From positions 1 through 33,187 of the forward strand of contig CALSCQ010001034.1 in NCBI GenBank assembly GCA_943704525.1: a stretch of DNA of 33,187 bases, read 5' to 3'. Source of the DNA: Pigoraptor vietnamica (Eukaryota > Opisthokonta > Filasterea). Both the position numbers and the translations under genes were made by a program. This document shows positions 18,726 through 29,132 of the stretch, piece by piece; positions within the stretch are counted from its first letter, which is position 1; each line of letters begins with the position of its first letter. The notes below the pieces were generated by a model. That model had not been told where the DNA came from and ran no database searches. It worked only from the letters and a program-made list of their open reading frames with translations.

Positions 18726-19084
18726 TGGCATGCCACTCAATATGGCATTGTCCCGAAACAGCCCGTTAATGTCACGCCGGCGTGTCCGCCCCGTCGCCGT
18801 CAGTGAAAGGAGCTGACATAGACAATTGACAATATTTTCAACTCACAACAGAACAGGGACAGGCGGCTCTGCTTGAGTCGTCCAGCAGCAGCCGTACTAT
18901 AGCACGGATACATGTGTGTAACGTTTAATATGCCGGAAGACTCAGGAGTCAGGAGTACACCCTACACACGGCCATTAAAAACGGTGCAGTTTCAGTCGAC
19001 CGAGACAATTGCACGCATTAAACGGAACCGGTGACTGCACGTGATGTGACGGAGTAATAGCCCACAAAGTTCCGCCAAACCGGC

Positions 19085-19115
19085 GTGCTTTCGCTGTCGC
19101 TGGTGACGAAAGCAC
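19085..19115. other. Perfect 9 bp inverted repeat, 13 nt loop
   Basis: GTGCTTTCG at 19085-19093 pairs fully with CGAAAGCAC at 19107-19115. It stands alone in the intergenic region, flanked by repeated GTGACGGA words (about 19045, 19120, 19154). Confidence 0.6.
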
Positions 19116-19870
19116 AAAAGCAGTGACGGAAGCGGCGCACGTGTCGTTGGAGCAGTGACGGAGTCACACACATTACTCAGAGAGCATGAATTTAGCGGCA
19201 AGGGATGTCCAGAGGATGAGGGGTCATCTGACCTTGTAATCGATCACGCCGCGGAAGCAAGAAAATTCACGATAGACTCTGTATTTCATGTGCTGAAATG
19301 AGGTTCATAATACAGTCAGAGAACGTTCTCCCTCAATACTGACAATAAGTAATTCCGTTGGTACATCATGTGATGTTGTGTAGTCTATTTGATGGATGTC
19401 TTCCATTTTTATTACACATTATTTGACTATGGAGAATGTATGGATGTCCGGGTGTGTCCGGATGCACAGGTTGTGTCACGCCTTCTCATCCACCGGCTCA
19501 CGCAGAATGCGCACTCACACGGGGTCACTCGTGCCTGTCCTTGTCCCCCAACCGACACGCCACATGTTAAAAGTGCGCTGCGTCCAAGTCGTACGCTACA
19601 CAAGTTAACGCAACCCTTCCGCACTTCGTTGTCGTTTGTCGCTAAAGAAGCGAACTGCGAAAGCCCTCTTTTCCTTTGCAAGCGAGTCCACCCGTTACAA
19701 CACAATTGACGACTCGCGAGTTCGACGAAGCCCTCGCATTTCGCCCTCCTGCAAGAACTCGCGCGACCCCTTCTGCGTTTCTTCGTGAAGTCCGCGAGCG
19801 ACCCCATCGCGATTCTTTAAGTCCACCTGAGCGTCGCCGTCTTAATCCACCTGACGTCTCGCTAAGCCCG

Positions 19871-20329
19871 ATGGCGCCAAACGCGGGCATGGCCGGTGGC
19901 CACGAAGTCGTATTCGGCTCAAGCCCGGCAAGCAATGCCGCTGCCTTTATGGCTGCCTTCGCTGCGAAGCGCGCGGCGACAGTGGAGCAGCCGAGGCCCC
20001 AAGTGGAGGAGCAGCGTGTGCCGACTGTTCTCAAGGACGCGCCCACGCATCAGCGAGAGGGAAAGGCGCAACGAACAGCAAACCGCCGTCGTCGCGTCGT
20101 TGCGCCGCTTGCGCAACCGCCCAAGAATCTCGCGAGCGAGATGAAGCTTCGCACGTCCAAGTTGTCGCTGTCGGCACGGAGCGTGTCGTCGCAGCTGCTG
20201 AGCCTCCCCGTCGTGCCCTCTGACGACCAGCTCGTGCCGTCCGCGCGCCCCGACAGTGCGACGCTGTCATCGCATGCTCTGTTTGACATGGAGCACGACT
20301 TTTACTCCGACTCGGAGGAGGACATGTGA
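19871..20329 (+). CDS. Intronless orphan protein, 152 residues
   Basis: Open frame from ATG 19871 to TGA 20327-20329. No family recognised. It is Ala-rich at the start (SNAAAFMAAFAAKRAA), strongly basic in the middle (QRTANRRRRVVAPL), Ser/Leu-rich next (KLSLSARSVSSQLLSLP), and acidic at the very end (MEHDFYSDSEEDM), where DSEED resembles a CK2 target. There is no signal peptide or membrane segment. The reading frame is also open for 65 codons upstream without an ATG, so the true start may be in an upstream exon. It is tail-to-tail with HSF. Its 3' UTR holds GTTTGAACTTGCGT at 20381-20394, shared with the orphan at 12461. Confidence 0.68.
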   Translation: MAPNAGMAGGHEVVFGSSPASNAAAFMAAFAAKRAATVEQPRPQVEEQRVPTVLKDAPTHQREGKAQRTANRRRRVVAPLAQPPKNLASEMKLRTSKLSLSARSVSSQLLSLPVVPSDDQLVPSARPDSATLSSHALFDMEHDFYSDSEEDM

Positions 20330-20649
20330 GCGTCTCGTGTTGCGTGTTGCGCGTTGCCTTGCGTGGATCGTCTGCGGCGCGTTTGAACTTGCGTGTGGCA
20401 GTTTTGCTGTAAATATGTACAGATTTTGTATAAAACCATGAGGTGGTTTTCGTTGCTCCACACTGCGTGCACATTAAGACGGCAAAGTTTCTCCTAGTCC
20501 GCCAACACGATTTATATTTCGGCAAGGCTTGACACAATGGTCGCATGAGACGAAACCCGAAGCTTTCTTTCAAATTTCCGTGACAGACAAACGCGGCACG
20601 CGCCAACGCCATCGTCGAAACGAACCACGAAACGACAACAACAAGGCCG
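20330..20649. other. Convergent spacer orphan / HSF
   Basis: 320 bp of 3' UTR-like DNA, T-rich after the orphan. No coding frame. Confidence 0.45.
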
Positions 20650-22221
20650 TCAGAAGCCAAACGCCGAGTCGACAGCCGTGCCGTCCGCGAGCTCGTCCTC
20701 TTCGACCCCGGAGCTGTCCTGGCGATACTCCACCAAGTTGGTGCCCAAATTTCCCGCGCTGACGCTCGAGTTCAACGACGCGGATCCACCCCCGAGCCGC
20801 GACAGCTCCTCGAGCAAGTCCACCGACAGCGGCACGGGGAATTGCGACGCGGACTGCGGGACGATTGGCACCGCGGGCACGGCCGGGACCGACAGCGTCG
20901 CCAAATCCGACAGGTCAAAGCCGTACGAGCCGTCGAGTAGCGACTGCTGGAACGCGTCAATGTCGCGCTGCACGTTGTCAATGTCCGCCACGACGCTCAT
21001 CGTCGAAGCCACAGGGATGCCCGTCGACGCCTCCACCTGTCCCGCAGCCGCCGGCCCGGCCGCCTGTATCTGCGAGTACGTCGGCGTTTGATATTGGGGC
21101 GACGTGCTTATGACGGGCGCCACGGACGTCCCGCCCGCGTTGAAGGACGCGCCCGCGATCGAGTCGAAAGGTAAGGGAGAGAATGCCTGGGTCGATTGCG
21201 CCGCGTACCCGTCCAGAGGGACGTCGGGCAGCGCCGTCGGCGATTGTGGCGCGGCCTCGATCATGAGACGCCGTCGCTTGGCCTGGCCTGTGGGCACGGC
21301 GTCGCTGAGTGTCTTCCTCTCGGCCGAATAGACCGACGCAAGGAACTGGAGAATCTTGCGAATCGTCTGCTCCTGTCGCTGGTGTCGCTGCCTCAGCGCG
21401 AGCATGCCGTTCCAGAGCGTCTGGTTGTTCTTGTCAATCGATTCGAGCTTGTCCGTGATCGCCGCCTGCTGCGACTTGATGAGCTCCAGCTCCTCCACGA
21501 CGCGCTTAATGTCGCCCGTGAACGCTGCCTTCGCCTTGTCGTCGGCGGCCACCTTTCGCTTCACCTCCTTCATCAGCTCGGGACGGTCGCGCACAAAGTT
21601 CGGGTTGATGAATTCTTGCGTGTCGTCGTCGCTATTGAGAGACCCTTGCTCGACGCCAACGACCTTGTGGAAGCCGTACATGTTCAACTGCGAAACATAA
21701 ATCCGGTAAGAAATCTCAAACTCGACTCCAACAATAAGATGCATACACAGGCGCAACGATAGGCAGTATAAAAATACAAGGACAGAAACACCAAACACCG
21801 AAAAATACAACAAACAAAGCAAGCTTTCCTCGCCATTTCGCGCACGACATGAGATCGCAACACAATCACGCACCTGGCGCACAAAACTCGAAAAGTTGTT
21901 GTGCTTGAAAAACTTTGGCAAGACATCCTTCGCGAACTGCGTCGGCTTGTACACGCAGAAGCTCGTGCCGCTCGGAGTCCACGAAATCAGGTCGTTGCAC
22001 GACGGATCGTTGACCATGTTCGAGAGCTTGTTCACAAATGCGGCAATGTCGTCTCCGAGATCGGGGCCTTGCGACGGCGCCGCTCGCCTTCGGTTCGCGG
22101 GGGCAGACGCGCGGTCCTCCACCTTCGCGCCATACACCTCTCCTGGCGAAGTGACGATGGGGGGCCCGTGACCCGGGGTGGGGAACTCCGCCTTGAAGGC
22201 CGTACCAGCCGCCGCGCTCAT
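20650..22221 (-). CDS. Heat shock transcription factor
   Basis: Two exons read leftwards, 21874-22221 and 20650-21687, give 461 residues. The DNA-binding domain (about 59-165) starts AAFVNKLSNMVND and holds ISWTPSGTSFCVYKPTQFAKDVLPKFF, then KHNNFSSFVRQ joined across the intron to LNMYGFHKV, the classical HSF recognition-helix region. A long coiled coil follows (about 166-240; IKRVVEELELIKSQQ, QEQTIRKILQFLASVY), corresponding to the HR-A/B trimerisation region, and then a basic AKRRRLMIE that could be a nuclear signal. The C-terminal third is Ser/Pro/Gln-rich and acidic, as expected for an activation domain. HSFs trimerise on stress and bind inverted nGAAn repeats. The intron sits at a codon boundary inside the DBD, is 186 bp and has no in-frame stop. 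The start is the first ATG; upstream codons lack one. Confidence 0.95.
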   Translation of the reverse strand: MSAAAGTAFKAEFPTPGHGPPIVTSPGEVYGAKVEDRASAPANRRRAAPSQGPDLGDDIAAFVNKLSNMVNDPSCNDLISWTPSGTSFCVYKPTQFAKDVLPKFFKHNNFSSFVRQVRDCVAISCRARNGEESLLCLLYFSVFGVSVLVFLYCLSLRLCMHLIVGVEFEISYRIYVSQLNMYGFHKVVGVEQGSLNSDDDTQEFINPNFVRDRPELMKEVKRKVAADDKAKAAFTGDIKRVVEELELIKSQQAAITDKLESIDKNNQTLWNGMLALRQRHQRQEQTIRKILQFLASVYSAERKTLSDAVPTGQAKRRRLMIEAAPQSPTALPDVPLDGYAAQSTQAFSPLPFDSIAGASFNAGGTSVAPVISTSPQYQTPTYSQIQAAGPAAAGQVEASTGIPVASTMSVVADIDNVQRDIDAFQQSLLDGSYGFDLSDLATLSVPAVPAVPIVPQSASQFPVPLSVDLLEELSRLGGGSASLNSSVSAGNLGTNLVEYRQDSSGVEEDELADGTAVDSAFGF

Positions 22222-23086
22222 CTTTGAACCGGGCAGGCCGCGGTTCGCAGGAGGCGGTAAGGGCCCGCCGCGTCCCTGCGGCTGCCCGGGTGGCCCGTTC
22301 GACGACAACGTGATCGCCGCAATTCGCAACGAAAGAAAACGGCCAATGTCCTCAGGGACTGAACTTTCACAGCGCCTGGATGCGGCAGGTTAAGAAAGCG
22401 CCAACCGATCCCGCGCTGTGCCACAAAAGAACGACTTCGTAAAGGTGTCGCAACCACGAGGGTGATGGGTATCCGCAATGTTATCCCTCGGAGCGCGACG
22501 AAATGGCCGATTTCGGTGCTCCCCCTTGCGCGCCACGACAGATCTAACATCCACCCAACAGGGGCAACGTGCGCACGTGTGAGTGTGTTTCAAAACAGGG
22601 AAAGCACGCACGCTGTTCGGTTATTGGGGCGAGAATGGCACCCATTCACATTTCTCACATACGAGTCACACGGAGCCGTGGTCCGAACGATTGATTTGAA
22701 TTGGGTCAAGAAATGAGCCCATTTTTTTCAAAACATGTCCAGTTCAAACTGCGAGCGAGTTCACTCGGATCGGCCGACAAGTGGCCAATCAGAATGCGCG
22801 CCTTTGACGTAACTTTGCCGAGATCTCGTAAGAATTTTGTTACACACTGCCGAAATCTCGCCCAAAAAACCGACCATAGGTGACGGCCGGCGAACAAAAA
22901 ACATTGTCACACACCGCCGATTCGGTTGCCCTTTCCAACGGCGCCGCCCTTCGACACACGCTGAATTCCGAACGCTTTGGCGGTGGTCCTATATCTGCAG
23001 TATCGACTGCAAGAACTGCTGGTTTTGCCCTTGGAACTACTTGGCTCATCGACGCTGGGCGTGTTTTTAGTGGGCTTTGCGGCACC
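22222..23086. other. Shared head-to-head promoter region of HSF and KGD4
   Basis: 865 bp without coding frames. It has a CCAATCAGA box at 22785-22793 and a repeated motif GCCGAGATCTCG (22817-22828) / GCCGAAATCTCG (22849-22860), with a weaker GCCGATTCGG at 22916-22925. All lie within about 300 bp of KGD4. Confidence 0.5.
22785..22793 (+). promoter_or_regulatory. CCAAT box
   Basis: CCAATCAGA matches the NF-Y consensus core. It lies about 300 bp upstream of KGD4 in the bidirectional spacer. An identical nonamer is at 618-626. Confidence 0.45.
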
Positions 23087-23521
23087 ATGATTCGCGCAGC
23101 CGTGAAGAAGCACGTGCCCTCCATTCGCTTTCCCCAGCGAAGAGGCACGGATGGCAAGCGTGAGTGTCTCCTTTCTATCTTGCCCATGTCTGTGGGCCAA
23201 CATTGTCTCAATGGTGGTGCTTGCATTTGCAGCGCTGCAGGCGTTGAGCATTGAATTTTTCCGAAGTGCCACTGCGAGTGCTCCGCGAGCGCCGTCAGAT
23301 TCCGGCGTGCGTCTTCCGCCGCCCAAGTACTCCGCGAGTGCCATTGACCCGGAGGACCTTCCTGCGCGCTATGGACGCAAGGGACTGACGCCTACGGAGA
23401 TGACTGCGGTGGAGGTGGGTGTGCATGACATGCTGTACATCTTAGCTGTGATTCGTTCAATTTTCGTTGCCTCGGAGTCTCACTTGCGTCTCTGTTTTTG
23501 CAGACTGGCGGCGCGTATTGA
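23087..23521 (+). CDS. 2-oxoglutarate dehydrogenase subunit 4 (KGD4/MRPS36)
   Basis: Three exons (23087-23159, 23233-23414, 23504-23521) give 90 residues. The N-terminus AAVKKHVPSIRFPQRRG matches human MRPS36 QVVKPHTPLIRFPDRRD. The C-terminus DLPARYGRKGLTPTEMTAVE joined to TGGAY matches LPQKYRRKLVSQEEMEFIQRGGPE. This small protein, first listed as a mitochondrial ribosomal subunit, links the E3 subunit to the E1-E2 core of the 2-oxoglutarate dehydrogenase complex in the mitochondrial matrix. The linker is Ser/Ala/Pro-rich (SATASAPRAPSDSG). The last coding exon is only 18 nt including the stop. It is tail-to-tail with the b561 gene, 130 bp away. Confidence 0.9.
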
Positions 23522-23651
23522 AGGCGTGCAGGGTCGCGTGCGTGGCGTCGTCGTATGAATCTCTTTGAATGCGTCTTGCTAGTGATGGGTGGCCGATAGC
23601 GATATGTGTTGCGGCAAAAGAGCACAATTCTGGAATACGCGTTTTGTTCAA

Positions 23652-25051
23652 TCAGCGGGCACCGAAGACGAACTTGCGCACGAGCGCGGCGGCCGTCAGC
23701 CCGTAAAGCGTCACGATGCCCGTGAGCATGAGGGAGAAGGCAAGTGGACTGCCTTTTGAGACGTGCGCGAACCAGTTCGAGTAGAGCGCAAGGACGAGCG
23801 TCGCACCTGCGTCGAAGGTTGTGCAGCGTCACGCGACAGTTCCGCTCGGAGAAGTTGATTGTGTAATGGTACGCGCGCGCGCACACACACACACACACGC
23901 ACAGAGGGAAAGACAACGAGCACGTAGCAGATAACGGATCAACACGCGCAACAAAAACACAAGGCTCGTGTTTCAGACGCACCCCCGAAGGCGTAGTTCG
24001 CAATGCCACACGCGCGGTGCATGAGGATGGACTTGGTGTACGATGGCGAGAAGCGAGTGCGGAGGGCGGGGAAGTAGAGGGGCAGCCCGAAGACGGCCTG
24101 GACGAGCCCAAAAAGCGAGACGAGCATGCCCATAAAGCCGTGCCACGTCGTGTAGTGCTCCTTGTTGTTGCTTTCCTTGAACTGCGCGTGTGCACGGCGC
24201 GTGAGTGTGTGTGTGCGTGCGTGCGTATGGGTTGCGTGGGGGTCGCGGAGAATGGGCACACATCAACGTGCAGCAAGGAATTCTCTTGTCCAAGTCATGA
24301 TAATACAGGACAGCGTAACACAGAGAGAGCGCAAGAGACGGACGCAATGCACGCACAACAGTCACACACGCAGCGCACCGTCCAAATGATGCCAAAGGCA
24401 ATCTGGCCGAGCAGGGTCACGAGCATCTGGATGCCCAGGTGCGACAACACATTGTCGCTGCGCTTCGGAGACTCAATCGCGGCGTTGGGGAACGAGATGA
24501 CGAGCATGCCGGGCGTAATCAGCAGCAGATACTGCGCAAGGAGAGAGGCGAATCAGGCGCCGGGGATGGACGGGACATCGCAGCAGGCGGAAAGGTCGTT
24601 CGTTGGCTGCTTGCATCATAACGAACAGAGCAAAGATGCGCCATGCGGCACTCAAAATGAGGGCAAGAGACGTTTTCGCGTTTGGATGAGAAATAATAAA
24701 GGGTGCGCTGCAATAGGAACTGCAGTATTGCTACGGCACAGTCGGGCAGTGACGCACCGCGAGCGACATGAGGAAGGGATGCCAGCTAAAGTCGAAGACA
24801 AACCCCGGAGGGAGGGCATGCCAGCACACGTACGACGCAAGAGAGAGGGCAAGTGCGTACGGCACTGTCCGCGCAAGCGCTTCGAAGCGGCTGCGGGTCT
24901 TCGCAATGGACGCCTTTCTCATTTTCGCGTCGGTTGCGAATTCGGTGGGTGATTGTCCCTCGAACGCGATTTCGTCCGAATGCGAGTCCGACGATGCCCC
25001 TGCGCGGTGTGCGGAAGGGACAGTGGCAGAGAGAGGAGAGGACTCTTCCAT
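23652..25051 (-). CDS. Cytochrome b561-domain membrane protein (CYB561D-like)
   Basis: Four exons read leftwards (24758-25051, 24379-24531, 23983-24181, 23652-23806) give 266 residues. A hydrophilic N-terminus of about 60 residues precedes six predicted helices. Four histidines sit where b561 proteins bind two haems: His91 (FSWHPFLMSLA), His129 (VLSHLGIQ), His163 (TTWHGFMGML) and His204 (ILMHRACGIANYAFG). The first and last motifs resemble human CYB561D2 (FSWHPVLMSLAF; LYHATSGLVGYLLG). Such proteins move electrons from ascorbate across endomembranes and reduce iron or monodehydroascorbate. No DOMON domain is attached. Junction phases all agree. Intron 3 carries an AC/TG run. The substrate is inferred from the family only. 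Confidence 0.92.
23876..23900 (+). repeat. Short CG/CA dinucleotide run in b561 intron 3
   Basis: CGCGCGCGCACACACACACA-type run. On the gene's sense strand it reads TG then CG. Confidence 0.8.
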
Positions 25052-25453
25052 GTACGCACACAGTGCACGTGCGGTGTATTCTAAGGCTGAAGTAGTCGCA
25101 AACGAAGAGCGCGGAATCGTGTCCGTGTTGACGGTTGCACTAGTGATGAGGGTTAGACTTTGGACGTCTAACATCCACTGTGCATTAAACATCCACCTTC
25201 TCCTATGTTCAGTGGCCACACCCACGTCACGGAGGGCGAAGGCCGGCGACTGCAAACGCAAGCAGAGATGCCCTCTTCATGAAGGCGACAGTTGCGCAGA
25301 GTCTTCTCATAGCTGCGTGTGGGACCTCTTCTCTAGCCCCTCTCTGCGGCGGTACTTTGGGTCTCTCTCCGCGTGAATTTGTTCGTTCAGTTGAAGGGCA
25401 TAGCCAATCTGCTCTGTCTGCCGCTTTGCGTCGCGTCGCACACTGCTACGAAG
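25052..25453. other. Shared head-to-head promoter of b561 and TRIQK genes
   Basis: 402 bp, no TATA box recognised, no coding frame supported beyond the b561 start. The b561 frame stays open upstream, so a longer N-terminus is possible. Confidence 0.45.
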
Positions 25454-25848
25454 ATGGGCCGCCAGTCGCTCGGAGGGAAGGAGCCCGGCAATGTCTCGAC
25501 GCCGCCCATTGACCAGTACCGCCGCTCGATAGGTACGATGTGGTTGGAGGCCCTTGCTATTGAACAAGCTTCAACTGGCTTCACGCGCACAAAAGATGCG
25601 TCTACATGCTTACGCGTGCGTGCGTATTTTTTGTGTGCGTAGGGAAGGAGGAGAACAAGCGACTCAAGCCCGTCGTGACGGCCATCAAGCGCAATGCCCA
25701 GATTCGCAAGCAGAAGAAGCAGCAGGGCAACTACGACAACTGGATTATCGTGGGCTCGTTCGTGCTTATCGTCCTCATCACGCTCTTCGGCCTCTACTGG
25801 ATGGCCAGCGAAAAGTTCTCGATTGTCGGCGGAGGGGAGGAATTCTGA
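25454..25848 (+). CDS. TRIQK: TRIQK homologue, small ER membrane protein
   Basis: Two exons (25454-25532, 25643-25848) give 94 residues (human 86). The N-terminus MGRQSLGG and the core PPIDQYRRSIGKEENKRLKP align with human MGRKDAAT and LPVDQYRKQIGKQDYKKTKP. The QxxK/R motifs that name the family are present as QYRR and QIRK. A single membrane helix (WIIVGSFVLIVLITLFGLYW) follows, then an acidic end (GGGEEF). TRIQK is described in vertebrates as a small ER membrane protein of unknown function, so a unicellular homologue is informative. The intron falls after IG, inside the conserved core. A TC/TG microsatellite begins 16 bp after the stop. Confidence 0.85.
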
Positions 25849-25863
25849 GCCGTCGGGGCTGTG

Positions 25864-26298
<435 letters not shown>

Positions 26299-27178
26299 TC
26301 AACCGCTGTCGCTCTCGTCTTTGTTCCCCTTGCGAGCCGAGCGCGGCTGCGAAATGGCCGCACGGAGAGACGCGAGGGCGTCGTCGATGGCGGCCTCCAC
26401 ACGCGCCTCGTCTGCCGAGGATTCGCGCGACTCCTCGCGTGGCTTCGCGTGTCGGCGAACGGGAGAGAAGACGGCGCGCATGCGGTCTGCGAATTCGGGC
26501 ACCTGCGAAGCGAAGATGGGGTGGCAGGTCAACAACCAACACGCGACGAAAGACAGACGAGAAGGGAAGATGGGGTGGCACGTCGATCACGAGCACGCAG
26601 CGAATGACAAATAAGAAGCAAGGGCAGCAGAGTGGAGATGGAGGTTGGCTAACGACCGATAGTGGAACGCACATCAAGACCCGTGGGGGAGAATAGGGTG
26701 AGCGGAATAGAGTCGTCATTTTCGTCTACGAAAAATGATAATAAAAAAGAGATGCAGAGACAGAGTGAACACGAAGCAAGGAGGGAGAGTAACACAGCCG
26801 ACAACAGCAGAGGAGACTAGCAGCTCGCATAGAGCCCATGCATGTGCGCATGAGTTGGCATGATCAGCCGCCCACCGTGTTGACCCCCAGCGCCTTCCTC
26901 ACGACGAGCACGCCGGCAGTCGCCACTCCGCCACACAAGAGAGTCCCATAGAACAGTGCGCGCGCGGCGAGTCGCACACCGCCCGTTCGCGCAAGTGCCT
27001 CGCGGAAAGCGGCCGAGTTGCGCCTCTGCGCGTACACGAGGGCGCCACCAAAACCCGCAGCGAGCGAGACGACGCCCACAAGAGCAAGGTCCGTCGGTGT
27101 GATGGGGAGCTCGCTGCCGCCGCGTGTCGACGAAGGCGCGGAGGAAACGTCGCCGTCGCCACTCGCATGCGAGGCCAT
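26299..27178 (-). CDS. TMEM242: TMEM242 homologue, mitochondrial ATP synthase assembly factor
   Basis: Two exons read leftwards (26876-27178, 26299-26502) give 168 residues (human 141). Two membrane helices (LALVGVVSLAAGFGGALVYA and LFYGTLLCGGVATAGVLVV) enclose a short loop. The most telling block, RLAARALFYGTLLCGGV...RKALGVNT joined to VPEFADRMRAVFSP, matches human SLALRALGWGSLYAWCGV...[21 protein letters not shown]. In animals TMEM242 sits in the mitochondrial inner membrane and helps assemble the c-ring and other membrane parts of ATP synthase. The C-terminus is longer and charged (ESRESSADEARVEAA). The 373 bp intron contains a 54 bp tandem duplication touching the 3' splice site. Confidence 0.85.
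26512..26619 (-). repeat. 54 bp tandem duplication in the TMEM242 intron
   Basis: Two diverged 54 bp copies each start GAAGATGGGGTGGCA on the plus strand (26512 and 26566). On the gene strand copy 1 supplies the sequence immediately before the acceptor CAG. Confidence 0.8.
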
Positions 27179-27536
27179 GGCGCAAGAGACGAGTTACCTG
27201 AGAGAAGTGAAGGTTCAATTGGGTGAGAAGCGATGCGGCCGTTTGAAGTGTAGTAATGCACACGTGCGGGCGTGTCTGGACATCAGCTGTCCGAGCTGCC
27301 GGCACTGCGCAGCTCTCGTTGGAACGATCTTTCTCCCGGCGTTCACTTTTATCTAGCAGTGTCTTCCCTACAACAGCCCTTGCGTCGCGAGAAGAGTTAA
27401 TGCGAGGACTCGTGCGTGAACAGCAGTCGCTGCTTCAAACCTTTGCCTGTCAGTCCCCCAGGAGTAGGCGCCCACGTCTTGCATCACTTTTTGCGACTCC
27501 CTGCCCCTTAGTGGGGTCGTCGCAGCGACCGCAGCG
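27179..27536. other. Shared head-to-head promoter of TMEM242 and PSMD10
   Basis: 358 bp between two ATGs. No TATA box; no coding frame supported. Confidence 0.45.
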
Positions 27537-28824
<1,288 letters not shown>

Positions 28825-29132
28825 ATGTGCAGTCGCAGAAATATATGAGCGTCCGTCGGACTTGAGAGAGGTAGAGGACATGCACCTAAATGCATCCTGT
28901 GTACGCGCTGACACCGCACACGTCCACGAACGTACGTGGCAATGGTACACACAAATGCAAAGGAGCGAACAAGCACATAAAGAGGGGGCCCATTCTGTGA
29001 GAGAATATGATGGTAGCGACCATTGTTTAACGCATGGCCGCACGATCAAGAAACTATAAAAAACGGAACACGCAAGCACGCAACAGCAGAGCAACCGAGA
29101 ACGCGCAAACGCAAACGCACGCCGCACACGCA
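28825..29132. other. Convergent spacer PSMD10 / nucleobindin
   Basis: 308 bp of 3' UTR-like DNA on both sides, no coding frame. Confidence 0.45.

Larger units (their letters stand above)
18119..19870. other. Divergent intergenic region with CA repeat and hairpin
   Basis: The longest gene-free stretch. It holds TATA-like GCTATATAGC (18332-18341), the CA microsatellite (18523-18725), a perfect 9 bp inverted repeat (19085-19115) and AT-rich DNA at 19170-19440. From 19676 to 19870 the frame of the orphan gene is open without an ATG (REFDEALAFRPPARTRATPS), so an upstream exon could exist. Confidence 0.5.

Noticed and set aside
18119-18736. 5' extension of the FIT frame through a (CA)n tract, giving runs of Cys-Val
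   Set aside because: Dinucleotide repeat translation, no homology; FIT proteins start near the tandem ATG at 18118.
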